This document shows, in pieces, positions 11,616 to 21,216 of a stretch of DNA of 64,000 bases; position 1 is the stretch's first letter; every line of letters starts with the position of its first letter. Source of the DNA: Viola odorata (taxonomy: Eukaryota; Streptophyta; Magnoliopsida; Malpighiales; Violaceae); contig OY829540.1 of NCBI GenBank assembly GCA_963691705.1, forward strand, positions 46,474,158 to 46,538,157, given 5' to 3'. Under the pieces are notes generated by a model. It had not been told where the DNA came from. It did not search any database and was given only the letters and a program-made list of their open reading frames with translations. A program made the translations under genes and the position numbers.

Positions 11616-11629
11616 AGTGTGGGGATGTT
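11616..11629 (+). other. Athila-1 polypurine tract
   Basis: AGTGTGGGGATGTT directly before the 3' LTR, in the position where plus-strand DNA synthesis is primed. Athila-2 has AGTGTGGGGGATT in the same place. Confidence 0.8.
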
Positions 11630-13143
11630 TGATATGCGTGTGTTTTCTAGATATTTTCTCTTTAATTTTGCATGTTTTCCCTCCTTGATGCTACTAGCTT
11701 GCCCTGTTTTCAATACTTTTTGCCATATCCAGCCCTGGAGGAGAAAAAGACAGAAAGCACACGCCTTGGGATGGAATTGAGCAGCTTTGGAAGTCTCCCA
11801 GTCTTCGTCGCGGCCTAGACGTATTTCCTTAGTCGAGCCCTAGATGCGCGCATTCGTGTCCAGCCCTGGACTATCTGTGAAGCCAAAAAGTGCTGCGTTT
11901 TGCCCTCGATCAGAAGCTGCACGTGCTTGCAATCCATCTTGGAGCGCACGAAGAGAGACGCCAGCGAGATTCCTCTCTGATCCCTTTTGAGCGTCCTAGG
12001 AATATTCTCCCTAGGACGTGGTCCAGCCCTGCTGTCCCTTTCCTCCCATTTTGTCTTCTTCCCTTAGCTGGATTTGTTCTCTAGTTAGCTTAAGGTTGTA
12101 TATAAGCAGTAACTTTAGGATTTTTAGGGTAAGCAACATTGGTAGGAGGTAGAAATCAGCATACTTTCTATTTTTTTAGTCTTTGGGATTTGTTCCTCCA
12201 TCTTCAAGTTGTAGCCGCCGACCAGCATTACTCTTTCACCGGAGCTTTTCAGCTCCGGCTGGTATTTAATAGTTTTCTTCCCATTTTCTTGTTTTCCTTT
12301 TATGCTTGCTATTGAATCTATTTATAATTATGTTATTATGAGTATGAGTAGCTAGATCTCTTTGTCTTAGCAAAGGTTTTTCCAAGGGTTGCAAGGGTAG
12401 TTGAGAAGCCTTAATGTTCTTCATAAACTCTTATGCGTGTATTCAATCTCTTACCATTTTACTGTCATATTGCACAAGTCTGATCAACTGCTGTATTTTT
12501 CTTTGTAATTACTGCCATTTCTTTAGAATCAGTAGGCACCTAGCCCGGAGTCATCAGGTTGCTGGTCCAATCCGGCTAGGGCTGGAGGTTAACTAGGGTG
12601 GATCTGACAACGTCTTGCCCTAGACGTGTCTTCCTCCACTTCATGGGCCTCTGGATCTCCCCATAAGCGAACCTTGGGGAAGGACGGAGTGTCAAGGTCT
12701 TGCCCATAAGCGTACCTTGGGCGAGACTTCTCTTACGAAGGTAGACAGGAGGCCAAAGCGTACCTGGCCTCTATAGCACGTCTGCACTATGAGAGTGGAA
12801 TATCCTTGAGCTGATGATCAACTAGACCTAGACGCAACCCGCGAAATCACTTTGCTAAGACTCTTTCCTATTATCTGATTTACCCCTCTTGTGATACTGT
12901 TTTATTGCCTTTAGATAATTTTTACTTTATTTAGTTCACTTGTTAGCTTTAGTATCCAAATCTCGCTAGTTAATTTCATTAGCCAGCCCCAAACCCCCCC
13001 AGTGTTACTTGTTACTGTTTAGACCTGGACATACATTACGAACAGAATATTACCATTAATCCTTGTGGTTCGACTCTGATTTGCCCTATACACATTTATT
13101 GTGCATTTTGCTAGCAGAAAATATTACTTTTGAGTGACGATCA
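11630..13143 (+). repeat. Athila-1 3' LTR
   Basis: 1514 bp, TGATATGCG...GACGATCA, followed by target duplication TGGCC. The TATA-like box is at 12099-12105. Most differences from the 5' LTR are transitions. Confidence 0.95.
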
Positions 13144-13148
13144 TGGCC

Positions 13149-15267
13149 GGGTGGTGGAAGAAAGCTACAATTGAACATCCGGGAGCTTGTTGGGTAATTC
13201 AAAAGATGAGGTATTTAAAGAAGAAGCTGAAAATATGGAATACAGACGTCTTTGGGCATCTAGAAAAATACCTTGAGGAATTACAGGTGAAGGAAGATGC
13301 ACTTGAAAGGATAGCAGACGAGAGACCGTTGTCTTTAGAAGAACAGGGGCAGAGACTCGAGGTTGGTAACGAGATCTGGGAGCAACAGGGCCGTGTGGAT
13401 AGGTTTTGGCAGTAGAAAAATAGAACAAAGTGGGACTTGTAGGGTGATCTAAATATTGGTTATTTTCATCGGGTAGCAAAGGTAAGTATGCTACGGAGGA
13501 CTATAATAGATATAGTGACTCATTCAGGTCGTCATACTGATCCTACAGCTATCAAATTAGCTACGGTCTAACACTACTCTACCTTCTTCAAATCGAAACG
13601 GTGAGAGCTCCCGAAAATTCCAGATTTGGGGTTTAAGAGATTGACTAAGGATGATGCGTGTATGTTGGAAAGGGATATCACTTCGGAGGAGATTTGGGAT
13701 GCTGTTAAGAGCTGCAACGGTCAAAAGACACCTGGGCCGGATGGCTTCGCTGGTAGGCATAAATATCTGTAATCAGATGGGGACTTGTTTAGCTAGAAGA
13801 GCGGGATGCAAGTACGAGGAGCTTCCCTTTAAATATTTGGGATCCTATATGGGGTTAAACCCAAGGAGAAAGTCTAGCTGGCAATTTCTCATCCAAAAAA
13901 TGAGGGGCAAACTCGCCACGTGGAAGGGCCATCTTCTGTCTATAGGTGGAAGGGTGACGTTGCTAAAGGCAACGGTTTCGAGCCTTCCCACATACAATAT
14001 GTCGATTTATTGTATGCCTAAGTGTGTTCGTCGTCAATGTGAAGGAATTATGCAGCGGTTCATGTAGAGTGGTGATGATAATAAGCGTGGGTTGGCTAAG
14101 GTTAAATGGGATGATATCACTCGGTCGACAGAGTTTGGAGGTTTGGGGATTGGAGATCTAAGGGTTCGGAATGTTGCTTATTTATTTAAGTGGGTATGGG
14201 AGTTATGCAGAGGGGGCAGGAAAATATGGACTGACATTGTTAGGAGGCAATATGATGTCAAGGGAGTTGGGGATTTGTGGAGTGTTGAAGGGAATAATTT
14301 TTCCACGGTATGGGGTGATATAGTTCGCCTTTTTGGGAGGGGAGGGGACTGGTTTGATTTTTGGGTCGGGCATGTTGTGATTGGCGTAGGTAATGGGTAG
14401 AATCTTTCCTTCTGGTGGGATCCTTGGCACAATAGGACACCATTGGCTTTGGTCCACCCGAGGTTATATAGTATTTCGGTCAACAAGCAGGGTAGCATCG
14501 CTTACTATGGCAGTTAGAGTGCGGGCCGTTGGCACTGGTATAATCACTGGCGTCGTGAGCTCTTTGAGTGGGAGAGTGATGAGTGGGTTTGCTTGACCAC
14601 TCAGCTTCCTGAGTTACCCGCACAACAGCATGGAGACAGTGTTAGGTGGCAGTTGAGTCCTTCAAGGGACTACACGGTTGCTTCATAGTGCAAGGGTTTT
14701 GAGAATTAGCGATTCCAGCCCACTCTTGTGCTGAAATCGTGCTGGTCCAATCTAGCTCCATACAGGATCAAGTTCTTCCTCTGGTTGGCTCTGCGCGAGT
14801 GGCTAGTGACCAAGGACTTTCTATGGAAACGTAACATGTTAACTGCCGAGGATAATGTTTGCCCTATGTGTGACCGGTTTGGAGAAACTGTCCATCATTT
14901 GCTGCTTCATTATAGTATGGCTTCGGGGTGCTGGGATATGGTGATGCAATAGCTGGGTACGGTTTGGTGTTGCCCTCGGACGATAGGGGATCTGTGGGGC
15001 ATGTGGGATAGTTTGGTGCCTTGTAGGGGCGAGCAAGTGAGAGGAATGTGGCGGGCTCTATTTTATGCAGTGATGTGGAGTCTATGGTTGCAGCGAAACA
15101 AGGTGGTCTTTCAAAATGCAACACACTGCACGAGACGCACAGTCAATCTATCCTTCTCGCTATGGTATAGGTGGCTGAGGAGCAAGGATTCCACATTTCC
15201 ATACAGTTTGGGAACAATGTTGTTTTCGCCTACTTGGCTTCTGTCTTGGGGTAGTGTAGGCCGATAG
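13149..15267 (+). pseudogene. LINE ORF2, remainder: RT remnants and C-terminal zinc-binding domain
   Basis: The ORF2 frame resumes after Athila-1. The linker after the endonuclease (LKKKLKIWNTDVFG) leads to the start of RT (EEIWDAVKSCNGQKTPGPDGF at about 13675-13745). There the RT catalytic core, including the Y/FADD motif, is missing: sequence jumps near 13750 to the thumb-side region PFKYLGSYMGLNPR, WKGHLLSIGGRVTLLKA and FGGLGIGDLRVRN. The C-terminal zf-RVT domain follows: YRIKFFLWLALREWL, then CPMCDRFGETVHHLLLH, where a following Cys appears replaced by Tyr. The end holds LWLQRNKVVF. Many stops and frameshifts; not functional. Confidence 0.85.
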
Positions 15268-15432
15268 TCCAGGTAAGCGTTGTATCAGTAGGGTGAGGTT
15301 GTTGTTTTTTGATTGTCTTTTCTGGTGCTTCCTCTGTTGAGGAAGAGTCACACCTGTACATTCTTTCATCTCCGTTCTTGCTTCTATCTTCTTGATGGTT
15401 GCTAATATAATCTTCAGCTTATGGAAAAAAAA
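15268..15432 (+). other. LINE 3' UTR and poly-A end
   Basis: Short 3' region after ORF2, ending in an A-run (about 15424-15432) preceded by CTAATATAATCTTCAGCTT, typical of plant LINE 3' ends. The 3' end lies here because the following 211 bp have no LINE character. Confidence 0.65.
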
Positions 15433-15643
15433 TGTTGATATCTTGTTGATCAATTCGTAAATTACTGGTAAAATGCATATTATCATCTAAAATTCCCGAT
15501 TACACAAAAAATCATACCGAAATTGGTTATGGTAATTGAATCCATGAAAATGCATTCCCATAGCACTATTTGACCATGGTGTACTCAAGGCACATTGAAT
15601 CTCGACAAAATGACATGAATTTGGGGTTTATTTTGACACCATA
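15433..15643. other. Flanking spacer between LINE and Tat-1
   Basis: AT-rich sequence with no gene seen. The last five bases, CCATA (15639-15643), form the left target duplication of Tat-1. The right one is CCTTA (43356-43360), a 4/5 match. Confidence 0.6.
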
Positions 15644-16141
15644 TGATAATATTTCGGGGTTCTGGAGAAGGGTAGGTGAGGAAGATGGCCGCTCAGAATG
15701 ACTGTGCTCACCGTCCGGTGTACCTGCAAAGCGCCGGAGGGGGGGGGGGCTCCGGCATAGACACTCCGATGCTTAAGTCAATACAACTATCCAAAATGGC
15801 AGGGGTTCGACTAGCGATCTTAGGCTTACCTTTCGTCTTGAATGGTGGGGTATTTATATGCAAAATGTGAGTGTTATCTCTAGGGGGTGGGCGTTATCTA
15901 GGGAAGATAACGCCCACGTACGTCAAGTGACGTCATGGCTTGCCTGGGATGGGATAACGTCGTGCGTGTAGCTAGATGATGCGTGAGACCCCCACTCCGC
16001 TGATGTCGACCATCCCAGGATTCCTCGCTAGGTGAGGGGCGGCAACCTTGGTGGCGGACTCCCGGCAGGGGCTACAGTGTTCCGACCTTAACGCTGGGTG
16101 TCAGGACAGAAATGCCCCTGGAATTGCTTCTGTAGTTATCA
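15644..16141 (-). repeat. Tat-1 left LTR (3' LTR in element orientation)
   Basis: 498 bp, TGATAATATTT...TAGTTATCA. TATTTATA at 15851-15858 reads TATAAATA on the minus strand, the probable U3 TATA box driving gag-pol. It is conserved at 30983-30990 and 49499-49506. A G homopolymer lies near 15739. Confidence 0.92.
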
Positions 16142-16145
16142 TAAA

Positions 16146-16164
16146 CCCAACCGAAAATGAGCCT
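16146..16164 (+). repeat. 19-bp direct repeat upstream of antisense gene A (copy 1)
   Basis: CCCAACCGAAAATGAGCCT lies four bases inside the LTR border and is repeated exactly at 16889-16907, upstream of gene B. Tat-2 has the same pair at 49785-49803 and 50535-50552 with a few changes. This is a candidate shared promoter element. It also occupies the place where a minus-strand polypurine tract would be expected, yet neither strand is purine-pure. Confidence 0.65.
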
Positions 16165-16284
16165 AAGTGTTTACCAAGGGATATCGCTTCATATTTGGCC
16201 TTGTCGCGCCTGACGGTCCTCAAGATAACGAGGTGGTGCGATTACCGAGGGACACGTCTTTTCAAGCTGTCATTCCTTTGGGCC

Positions 16285-16290
16285 TATAAA
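16285..16290 (+). promoter_or_regulatory. TATA box of antisense gene A, Tat-1
   Basis: TATAAA 62 bp upstream of the ATG, in the context GGGCCTATAAATT, which is identical in Tat-2 (49916-49921, 60 bp upstream of its ATG). GGGACACGTCT at 16250-16260 differs by one base from a G-box CACGTG present in Tat-2 at 49884-49889. Confidence 0.65.
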
Positions 16291-16351
16291 TTGAATCTTC
16301 CATCGCGCCAATTTTTCACATCTTTTCTGCATCTCTCTTGGTATTTTCATC

Positions 16352-16735
16352 ATGGATGAACTGACCAGAAACTTCCTGATTTCCAAGGCTCACACTCTAA
16401 AGAATCTCACCTAGGCTGACGTCGACTTCCTGGAGACCATGATGACCAAGACCTCTGAGGATGTCTTGGAGCTTCAGGGGATGATGACCCATCTGCTGTC
16501 TAGGCAAGGTGCAACTTCCATGGAGGATTTTAGTCCTCTGGAGAGTGTATCGAAGTTAGCCACTGTTGTCTCCCACATCCAAGTAGTCATCACTATGCTG
16601 CAGCACAGGAAGGACCTGTTGGGGTGCTGCTTGAAGGGCATGAGGGTTTGTTCCTCCAAACTGACTTCCATTGCGGATGCTCTGAGGGAGATTCCTTCCG
16701 TACCGGGGGATGACGACACCGGGTCCAATGCTTGA
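16352..16735 (+). pseudogene. Antisense gene A, Tat-1: small helical protein of unknown function
   Basis: About 127 codons from ATG 16352 to TGA 16733-16735, broken only by TAG at 16412-16414 (codon 21), where Tat-2 has a Glu codon. The protein starts MDELTRNFL.SKAHTLKNLT and continues with SEDVLELQGMMTHLLS, PLESVSKLATVVSHIQ and a conserved LLGCCLKGMRV...LADALREIP-like end, predicted mainly alpha-helical. No known domain recognised. It has its own TATA box, and AATAAA occurs downstream at about 16818, within 90 bp of the stop. Tat-2 carries the orthologue at 49981-50365. The function is unknown; a helical adaptor or coat-associated role would be speculation. Confidence 0.7.
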
Positions 16736-17172
16736 CCGTTTGTGGCTGCCTTTATGTTTCTCTGTCTTTTTTCTTTTTTCTTGTATGCGGATGTAAGTTT
16801 AGGCCATTTAGGCTATAAATAAAATGTTTTCTGGTTATTATGTCCTTTTGTGATGTGTGAACGATGTTCCAGTCGGGACTAACCTTAGCCCAACCGAAAA
16901 TGAGCCTGTCGTTGGTTGGACTTCCATAACGCTTGCTTTCCTTATTCGCCACGTGGCGATAAAGGTTACTGCTAACCGTTTCTTGCATTAACTTCACGCC
17001 GCCTTCTCAATGGTAACTAATTGGGCGATTTTTCTGGTGCCTCTTGATTAGTGCGAATTTCCAACAGGCGTGATCACAGGATCAGATTCTGTGATTATGA
17101 TCATTCTTCTCAAGGTGCATTAATTATCCTTAGAGGGCGTACAAAAAGGCAGGAATGCCTTTTTGTCATGGC
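16736..17172 (+). other. Intergenic region A-B with gene B upstream region, Tat-1
   Basis: Holds the 3' end of gene A (AATAAAA at about 16818), the second 19-bp repeat (16889-16907), a perfect G-box CACGTG (16950-16955) and a block around TGATCACAGGATC...GATCATTCTTCTCAA (about 17070-17115). That block is conserved in Tat-2 at 50704-50748. Confidence 0.55.
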
Positions 17173-17179
17173 TATTTAA
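17173..17179 (+). promoter_or_regulatory. TATA-like box of antisense gene B, Tat-1
   Basis: TATTTAA 70 bp upstream of the gene B ATG. The same heptamer is at 50807-50813 in Tat-2, 71 bp upstream of its ATG. The wider context (C or G)ACTATTTAA / GGCTATTTAA supports a core promoter, though the match to TATAWA is imperfect. Confidence 0.5.
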
Positions 17180-17248
17180 TGAATTTTTTCTCTTTTTCCT
17201 GTTCATCTTCTTTGTTTTATTTCTCTGTTAAACTTGCTTTGCTATTTC

Positions 17249-17683
17249 ATGGCCGACTCGTATTCCATGGATGTTGCTAAACGTGACTCTCCACCAACTC
17301 CTCCTACTTCTCCAGATTCTGACGATCCTCCTCCGTCGTGCCTGAAAAGTCAGTTTCTTCGACATAAGGGTCGTAAGAGGTCGAAAAGGAAATCCTCCGA
17401 GGTAGTTAATATGTCTTCTGACTTCTGTGTCCCTACTCTGCGGAGGGGTGATGAACTGTTTCCTCACATTAGTCATTTCTTGGAAGGAAGTTCTACTAGC
17501 GATATTGGTTCCGATATTACGGCTTATGCCATCAAGGGGGACTCTTGTACAACTCCTTTGAAGGAGGAAAAACTTACAGAGAACCCTCGAGGCAAAAAGG
17601 AAAAGGCTGACGAACCTTCCCCTTTACTTGACGCAGAAGTGTCGTCTTTGGATGGGGATGACTTCTATTGGCCTTCTTATTAG
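17249..17683 (+). CDS. Antisense gene B, Tat-1: small acidic/proline-rich protein with NLS-like patch
   Basis: An uninterrupted 144-codon ORF from ATG 17249 to TAG 17681-17683, the only one of the four Tat-1 antisense genes with no break. It begins MADSYSMDV, then the Pro/Ser/Asp-rich block SPPTPPTSPDSDDPPP and the basic patch KGRKRSKRK (nuclear-localisation-like). Then LRRGDELFPHISHFLEGSSTSDI and an acidic C-terminus ending DGDDFYWPSY. The same blocks occur in Tat-2 (50884-51285). No family recognised. Composition suggests a small nuclear protein, perhaps with an acidic activation-type tail; this is inference. A block TTGTAGATGTCGTATGGCTT then GAATAAA follows at about 17720-17750 and is conserved in Tat-2, a likely polyadenylation region. 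Confidence 0.72.
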   Translation: MADSYSMDVAKRDSPPTPPTSPDSDDPPPSCLKSQFLRHKGRKRSKRKSSEVVNMSSDFCVPTLRRGDELFPHISHFLEGSSTSDIGSDITAYAIKGDSCTTPLKEEKLTENPRGKKEKADEPSPLLDAEVSSLDGDDFYWPSY

Positions 17684-18178
17684 TTCGATGAAGATTAACT
17701 TTGCGCGTTACGCTCATTGTAGATGTCGTATGGCTTTTTCATGAATAAAGTAACATTCCTCGTTTTCTTTCTTTTGTTGTTCCCTTCTTACGTTAACCCT
17801 GTAGTTACTGAGTGGATAACGCCAAGCGGTTGGCTACTGCACTGCGCAACCGTCATTTTAACTTCTTGTTGTTAACTGCCCTCTTTTAGAGATGCACGCA
17901 CTTGGCTTTAAATACTCTTCTGATGCCTTTCCACGTGTCTCATTCTGATAGGCCATTTAGTCACCTTCGCAGGGTTTGTCCTTTATAAGGAAATAACTCC
18001 TTTCTTCTTACTCTTTTTCTCGCATTTCAAATTTCCCTGCTATCCTCCTTCTCTGCTTTTCTTCCTTTACTCAAAGAAAACTTCCTCAACCGTTCGTCGG
18101 CTGAGGCGATCTATCTACTGCTTTCTTCCTCAAGGTACTCTATTCCCCTTTGTTCTGGTTTTCTTTCATTATCCATTC
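17684..18178 (+). promoter_or_regulatory. 3' end of gene B and promoter of gene C, Tat-1
   Basis: Contains the polyadenylation-like block, then TTTCCACGTGTC with G-box CACGTG at 17932-17937 and a TATA-like box TATAAG at 17984-17989, 195 bp before the gene C ATG. In Tat-2 the G-box is at 51537-51542 and the TATA-like TTTAAAA at 51603-51609, 197 bp before the ATG. A pyrimidine-rich leader with a shared AAGGTA (18133; 51752) might hold a 5' UTR splice donor, but no convincing acceptor is seen. Confidence 0.55.
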
Positions 18179-18887
18179 ATGATGAGCCGTACAACATCTC
18201 AGACAGCCCCTCGGGAGCCTTTAGATCCTGAGATCGAGAATACTGTTCGTATTTTTTCCGGTGAGATTGTTCTGCTACTCAAATTAGAGGGTCACGATAT
18301 CTCCTTCCCCAACGGTTACACCGTTACGCTCCCAACTGAGAGTATGAGACTTCATGACAGGTTGTGGGGAACTCGTAGGATGTTATATTTTAGGATGTTC
18401 CTTTACGGCTTTCGCCTCCCTGTTCACGCTTCGGTAGAGGATATGCTGCGCCAATGTAATATCAATCCAGCACAGATAACTCCCTCGTCGTGGAGTGGTA
18501 TTTATGCTTTCCTTCGTGCTTGTGAGATGAAGGGTATCCTTGCTCCCTTCGTTAATTTATTTCGTAAGTTTTTTAGCCTCGTTTGCCGCAACAGTTTGGT
18601 CGATATCACTCCAAGATGGAATGACGCCTATGCCCAGTCGTTCTGGTAGAATTTTCAAGGATTTGAAGAGAGTGTTGATGACTGGAAAAGCGGTTTCTTC
18701 GTTGTCGAGTTGTCGTCTCATATATGGCGCAAGTGCTTTAACCTGCATATCAGCGATACCGACTGGGTGAAACCATTGGTTTTGTCTAGAAAGGAGTTGG
18801 CTCAAGCTGATGCCTTGTTGGAGATGGAGACACCTTTTCAGATTCGAAACATTGCTTTGTACAAGCCTTTGTTTGAGTGTGCCGTAG

Positions 18888-18952
18888 GTGACTGTTTAAA
18901 TTCTGGCTCTATTGTTCTTTCTTTTTCATTTACTGATGTGACTTTTTTATAG
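18888..18952 (+). other. Predicted intron in gene C, Tat-1
   Basis: 65 nt, GTGACT...TTATAG, T-rich. It is placed where the matching Tat-2 gene has a 66-nt GTGAGT...GGCAG intron (52507-52572). Coding similarity stops at the donor and resumes at the acceptor in both, in the same phase (one base before the intron). Confidence 0.65.
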
Positions 18953-20119
18953 AAGACGTTATCAAGCAACCGTCCGAAAGAGATGACACCCGTCCGAGGG
19001 CTGTGCTACGTCCCACGACGTCTTCGTGCCCATTTTCTAGGGCTCCACCTGATCGTAGCATCCCGTTAAAGAAAAGAAGGATTTCGGGGGCGCATCTCTA
19101 CTCGCGCTTCTCGTTTTGTGGAGAATTGGTTGACCATTCGAGAGATAAGGTCTAGCTCGGGACCGCCAACGGTTGAGACAGAGATTTTTTCCTACGGTGG
19201 TGGGGGTGAGAGTGAGGGTGAGGACATGAACATGGATATAGAGTCTTGCCTTCGTCAGATTTCCAAGGCTGAACAAAAGAGACTTAGGGAAGAGAAAGAA
19301 ATTCAGGTGACTGAGACAGCCACGTGTCCTCTTTCGGCGCCAATGACGGGCCCTGTCTTCTCTGATATTGCCACTTCTTCTGGTACCGCTGAGGGTGTTC
19401 CTCTGACGGGGAATAATGTTTCCCTAATGTCGTCTTGTTTCTCACCTACTGAGGTTCCTACGTCGTTGACTAAGGTTCCCTCGTTAACGAGACCTTCTCC
19501 CGTTATTAGGGTTTCCGCGGTGCCAACGGAAACACCGTTAATGACAAATTCCTCCCCTATCATTGAGGCCCCGCATTCTCTTATCTCTTCTTGCATTCCT
19601 GACGTGGTAGTGCCAACTCCGAGATAGAGTGTTCTTCCTGATCCGCCGGTAGGAGTTCCTCAGCCGTTATTCTTTACTTCCATTTCTGATGTTAGCAATT
19701 CTGCCAATGGCTCCGCTCCTTCTTTTATCGCCAATCTTTCCTTTCAAGGACCCTAGGGGTTCCTTCTTATCAGTTGGATCTATCAAACTTGGGAACTGAC
19801 GGGCTTTGTGCCCTAGGGGTGACGGACCCGTTATCAAGAGATCAACCCACAGCAATTTTAGTAGGTGACATGTTTGGCCTGCCTGAAGATGAGGAAAAGT
19901 TGCTACAGCTTCCGCCCGTCATTCAACGCGCGCGCATTTTGAATGATTCTTTGGCCTGCTTCCGTAAATTTAATTATTTTATCAAGGCCCATGGTAGCAA
20001 ACTTCAGGGTTGATCCGACTCGAAGGCGCAGCTCAACCGTGTCTTAGCCAAAGTGAGGAATCTAACGCGGCTTCAGAATCGTACTCAGGCGGAGCTAAAT
20101 GATTGTCGGGCCGATCTTA

Positions 20120-20353
20120 CAAGGGAAAGGTCTAAGGGGAAGGCTAAGATTGAAGCCTTAGAGGCTGAGTTGGTGGCCGCTGATAAGAAAAACTCTCTTC
20201 TTCGTGAAGAGATATCGGCTCGTGATGCGAATTTAGCAAGAGAAAAGTCCAGGGGGAGGACTAACATTGAAGCTTTGGAGGCAAAGCTAGTGGCAGTTGA
20301 CAAGAGAAACTCTCTTCTTCGTGAAGAGATATCCACTCGCGACGTGGATTTAG
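20120..20353 (+). repeat. 117-bp in-frame tandem duplication in the gene C coiled coil, Tat-1
   Basis: Two 39-codon units, SKGKAKIEALEAELVAADKK and SRGRTNIEALEAKLVAVDKR plus NSLLREEIS(A/T)RD. The anchor AACTCTCTTCTTCGTGAAGA starts at 20191 and again at 20308, 117 bp apart. Tat-2 has a single unit with a different short insertion. The heptad spacing stays usable because the whole unit is in frame. Confidence 0.8.
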
Positions 20354-20625
20354 CTAAGGTTCCATCAAGGATAGATTGGTGGAAGAAGAAAACTATGTGG
20401 GCCTTCAATGCCGGATTCGTGGATCATTATCTTAGTAGGACTTTTGATCCTACTAAGATAGCTGAGTATACTTCTGCAAAGCTGAATGAGATTGACGGGA
20501 GCAAATAGGGTCTCCTTTCCTCAGGAGGAGAAGAACTAGGCGATGGCAGCGATACCGAGGCGCTCCCGTTATCGGATGATTCGGATGTTACGGAGGACGC
20601 AGAAGGCTCCGCCCCTCTCCGTTAA

Positions 20626-21216
20626 TTGTTATCCCTTTCTCGATTTAAACATTGATGTCATTCGCTTTGTAATAATAACGCCCAAACTTTCTTTTGAATA
20701 ATAATTGATCTTTGTAGCATTATCTTTCTCCTTTGTGTTATCTCAATGAATGCCAACTGGGTTAACGCCACATCGTGTTATCTTGAACATCGTGTTATTG
20801 CGCTTGCCTTGGTTTGAAAATCGATTCTACTTTTCAGAGCATTTAATGCTTGAGAATCCCTCATTAATGCGAGGGAGGAAGTCATGTCTTTTCGTGGAAG
20901 CGCTAGGGGTTGGTACCCCCTAGGGAATGGCAAAATTGAAGCATCTTCTCGCTTCCCTAAAATTGTACTCATTGCTTGCGTCTTTTCCTGCTGATGCATC
21001 GCACACAACGACCATTACAACAGTCGTTTTGATTAACCACTAGGGTTATAAATCCTTTCACTTGCTTCTTATCCTTCTTTTGTTATTTTGTTTTCTCCAT
21101 AACATCCCCAAAGTCGACTTGCATTTCTTCTTTCCATTGTCTAGGCACTTTGAGTTTCCCTTTAAAAAGGTACTTCTGCTCTTCTCTGTCACTTTCTTTA
21201 TCTTTTAAATTTTATC
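20626..21216 (+). promoter_or_regulatory. 3' end of gene C and promoter of gene D, Tat-1
   Basis: Includes the region after gene C, then a block TTGAAAATCGATTC...CATTTAATGCT and TCATTAATGC (about 20813-20875) conserved in Tat-2 (53667-53725). TATAAA at 21047-21052 lies in CACTAGGGTTATAAA; Tat-2 has CTAGGGTTATAAA at 53912-53924. The leader is pyrimidine-rich. Confidence 0.6.

Larger units (their letters stand above)
2251..13143 (+). mobile_element. Athila-1: Ty3/gypsy Athila-lineage LTR retrotransposon, internally deleted
   Basis: A complete insertion of 10,893 bp bounded by TG...CA LTRs and flanked by an identical 5-bp target duplication TGGCC (2246-2250 and 13144-13148). Order: LTR, tRNA-Asp primer site, gag-protease-RT, integrase fragment, post-pol ORF3, long 3' leader, polypurine tract, LTR. 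The gag-pol is dead: several stop codons plus a deletion at about 6972 removing the RT catalytic core, all RNase H and the integrase N-terminus. ORF3 has a stop, a frameshift and an internal deletion. The LTRs differ by about 28 substitutions plus an 11-bp indel, roughly 2% by eye, so insertion was fairly recent. Confidence 0.93.
18179..20625 (+). pseudogene. Antisense gene C, Tat-1: Transposase_28-like N-terminus plus C-terminal coiled coil
   Basis: Exon 1 (18179-18887) starts MMSRTTSQTAPREPLDPEIE. Its core is LYFRMFLYGFRLPVHASVEDML, then NPAQITPSSWSGIYAFLRAC, KGILAPFVNLF and DITPRWND, like the plant 'putative gypsy type transposon' family and like gene D. A 65-nt intron lies at 18888-18952. 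Exon 2 has a long Ser/Thr/Pro linker with a basic stretch (KKRRI), then LPEDEEKLLQLPPVIQRARI, a coiled coil (about 20050-20350) and the conserved end WWKKKTMWAF..GF and FDPTKIAEY. Breaks: TAG 18647-18649 (CAG in Tat-2), frameshifts near 19100 and in the linker, TAG 19625-19627, a TGA near 20011 and TAG 20506-20508. The 690-bp linker segment is absent from Tat-2. Confidence 0.72.

Noticed and set aside
18133..18180. 5' UTR intron in gene C (AAGGTA donor)
   Set aside because: Donor-like words occur in both copies, but no consistent AG acceptor is seen before the ATG.
20085..20408. Long minus-strand ORF (107 codons) opposite gene C
   Set aside because: Shadow of the coiled-coil repeat; Ser/Ala-rich reverse reading of Glu/Lys codons with no independent conservation.
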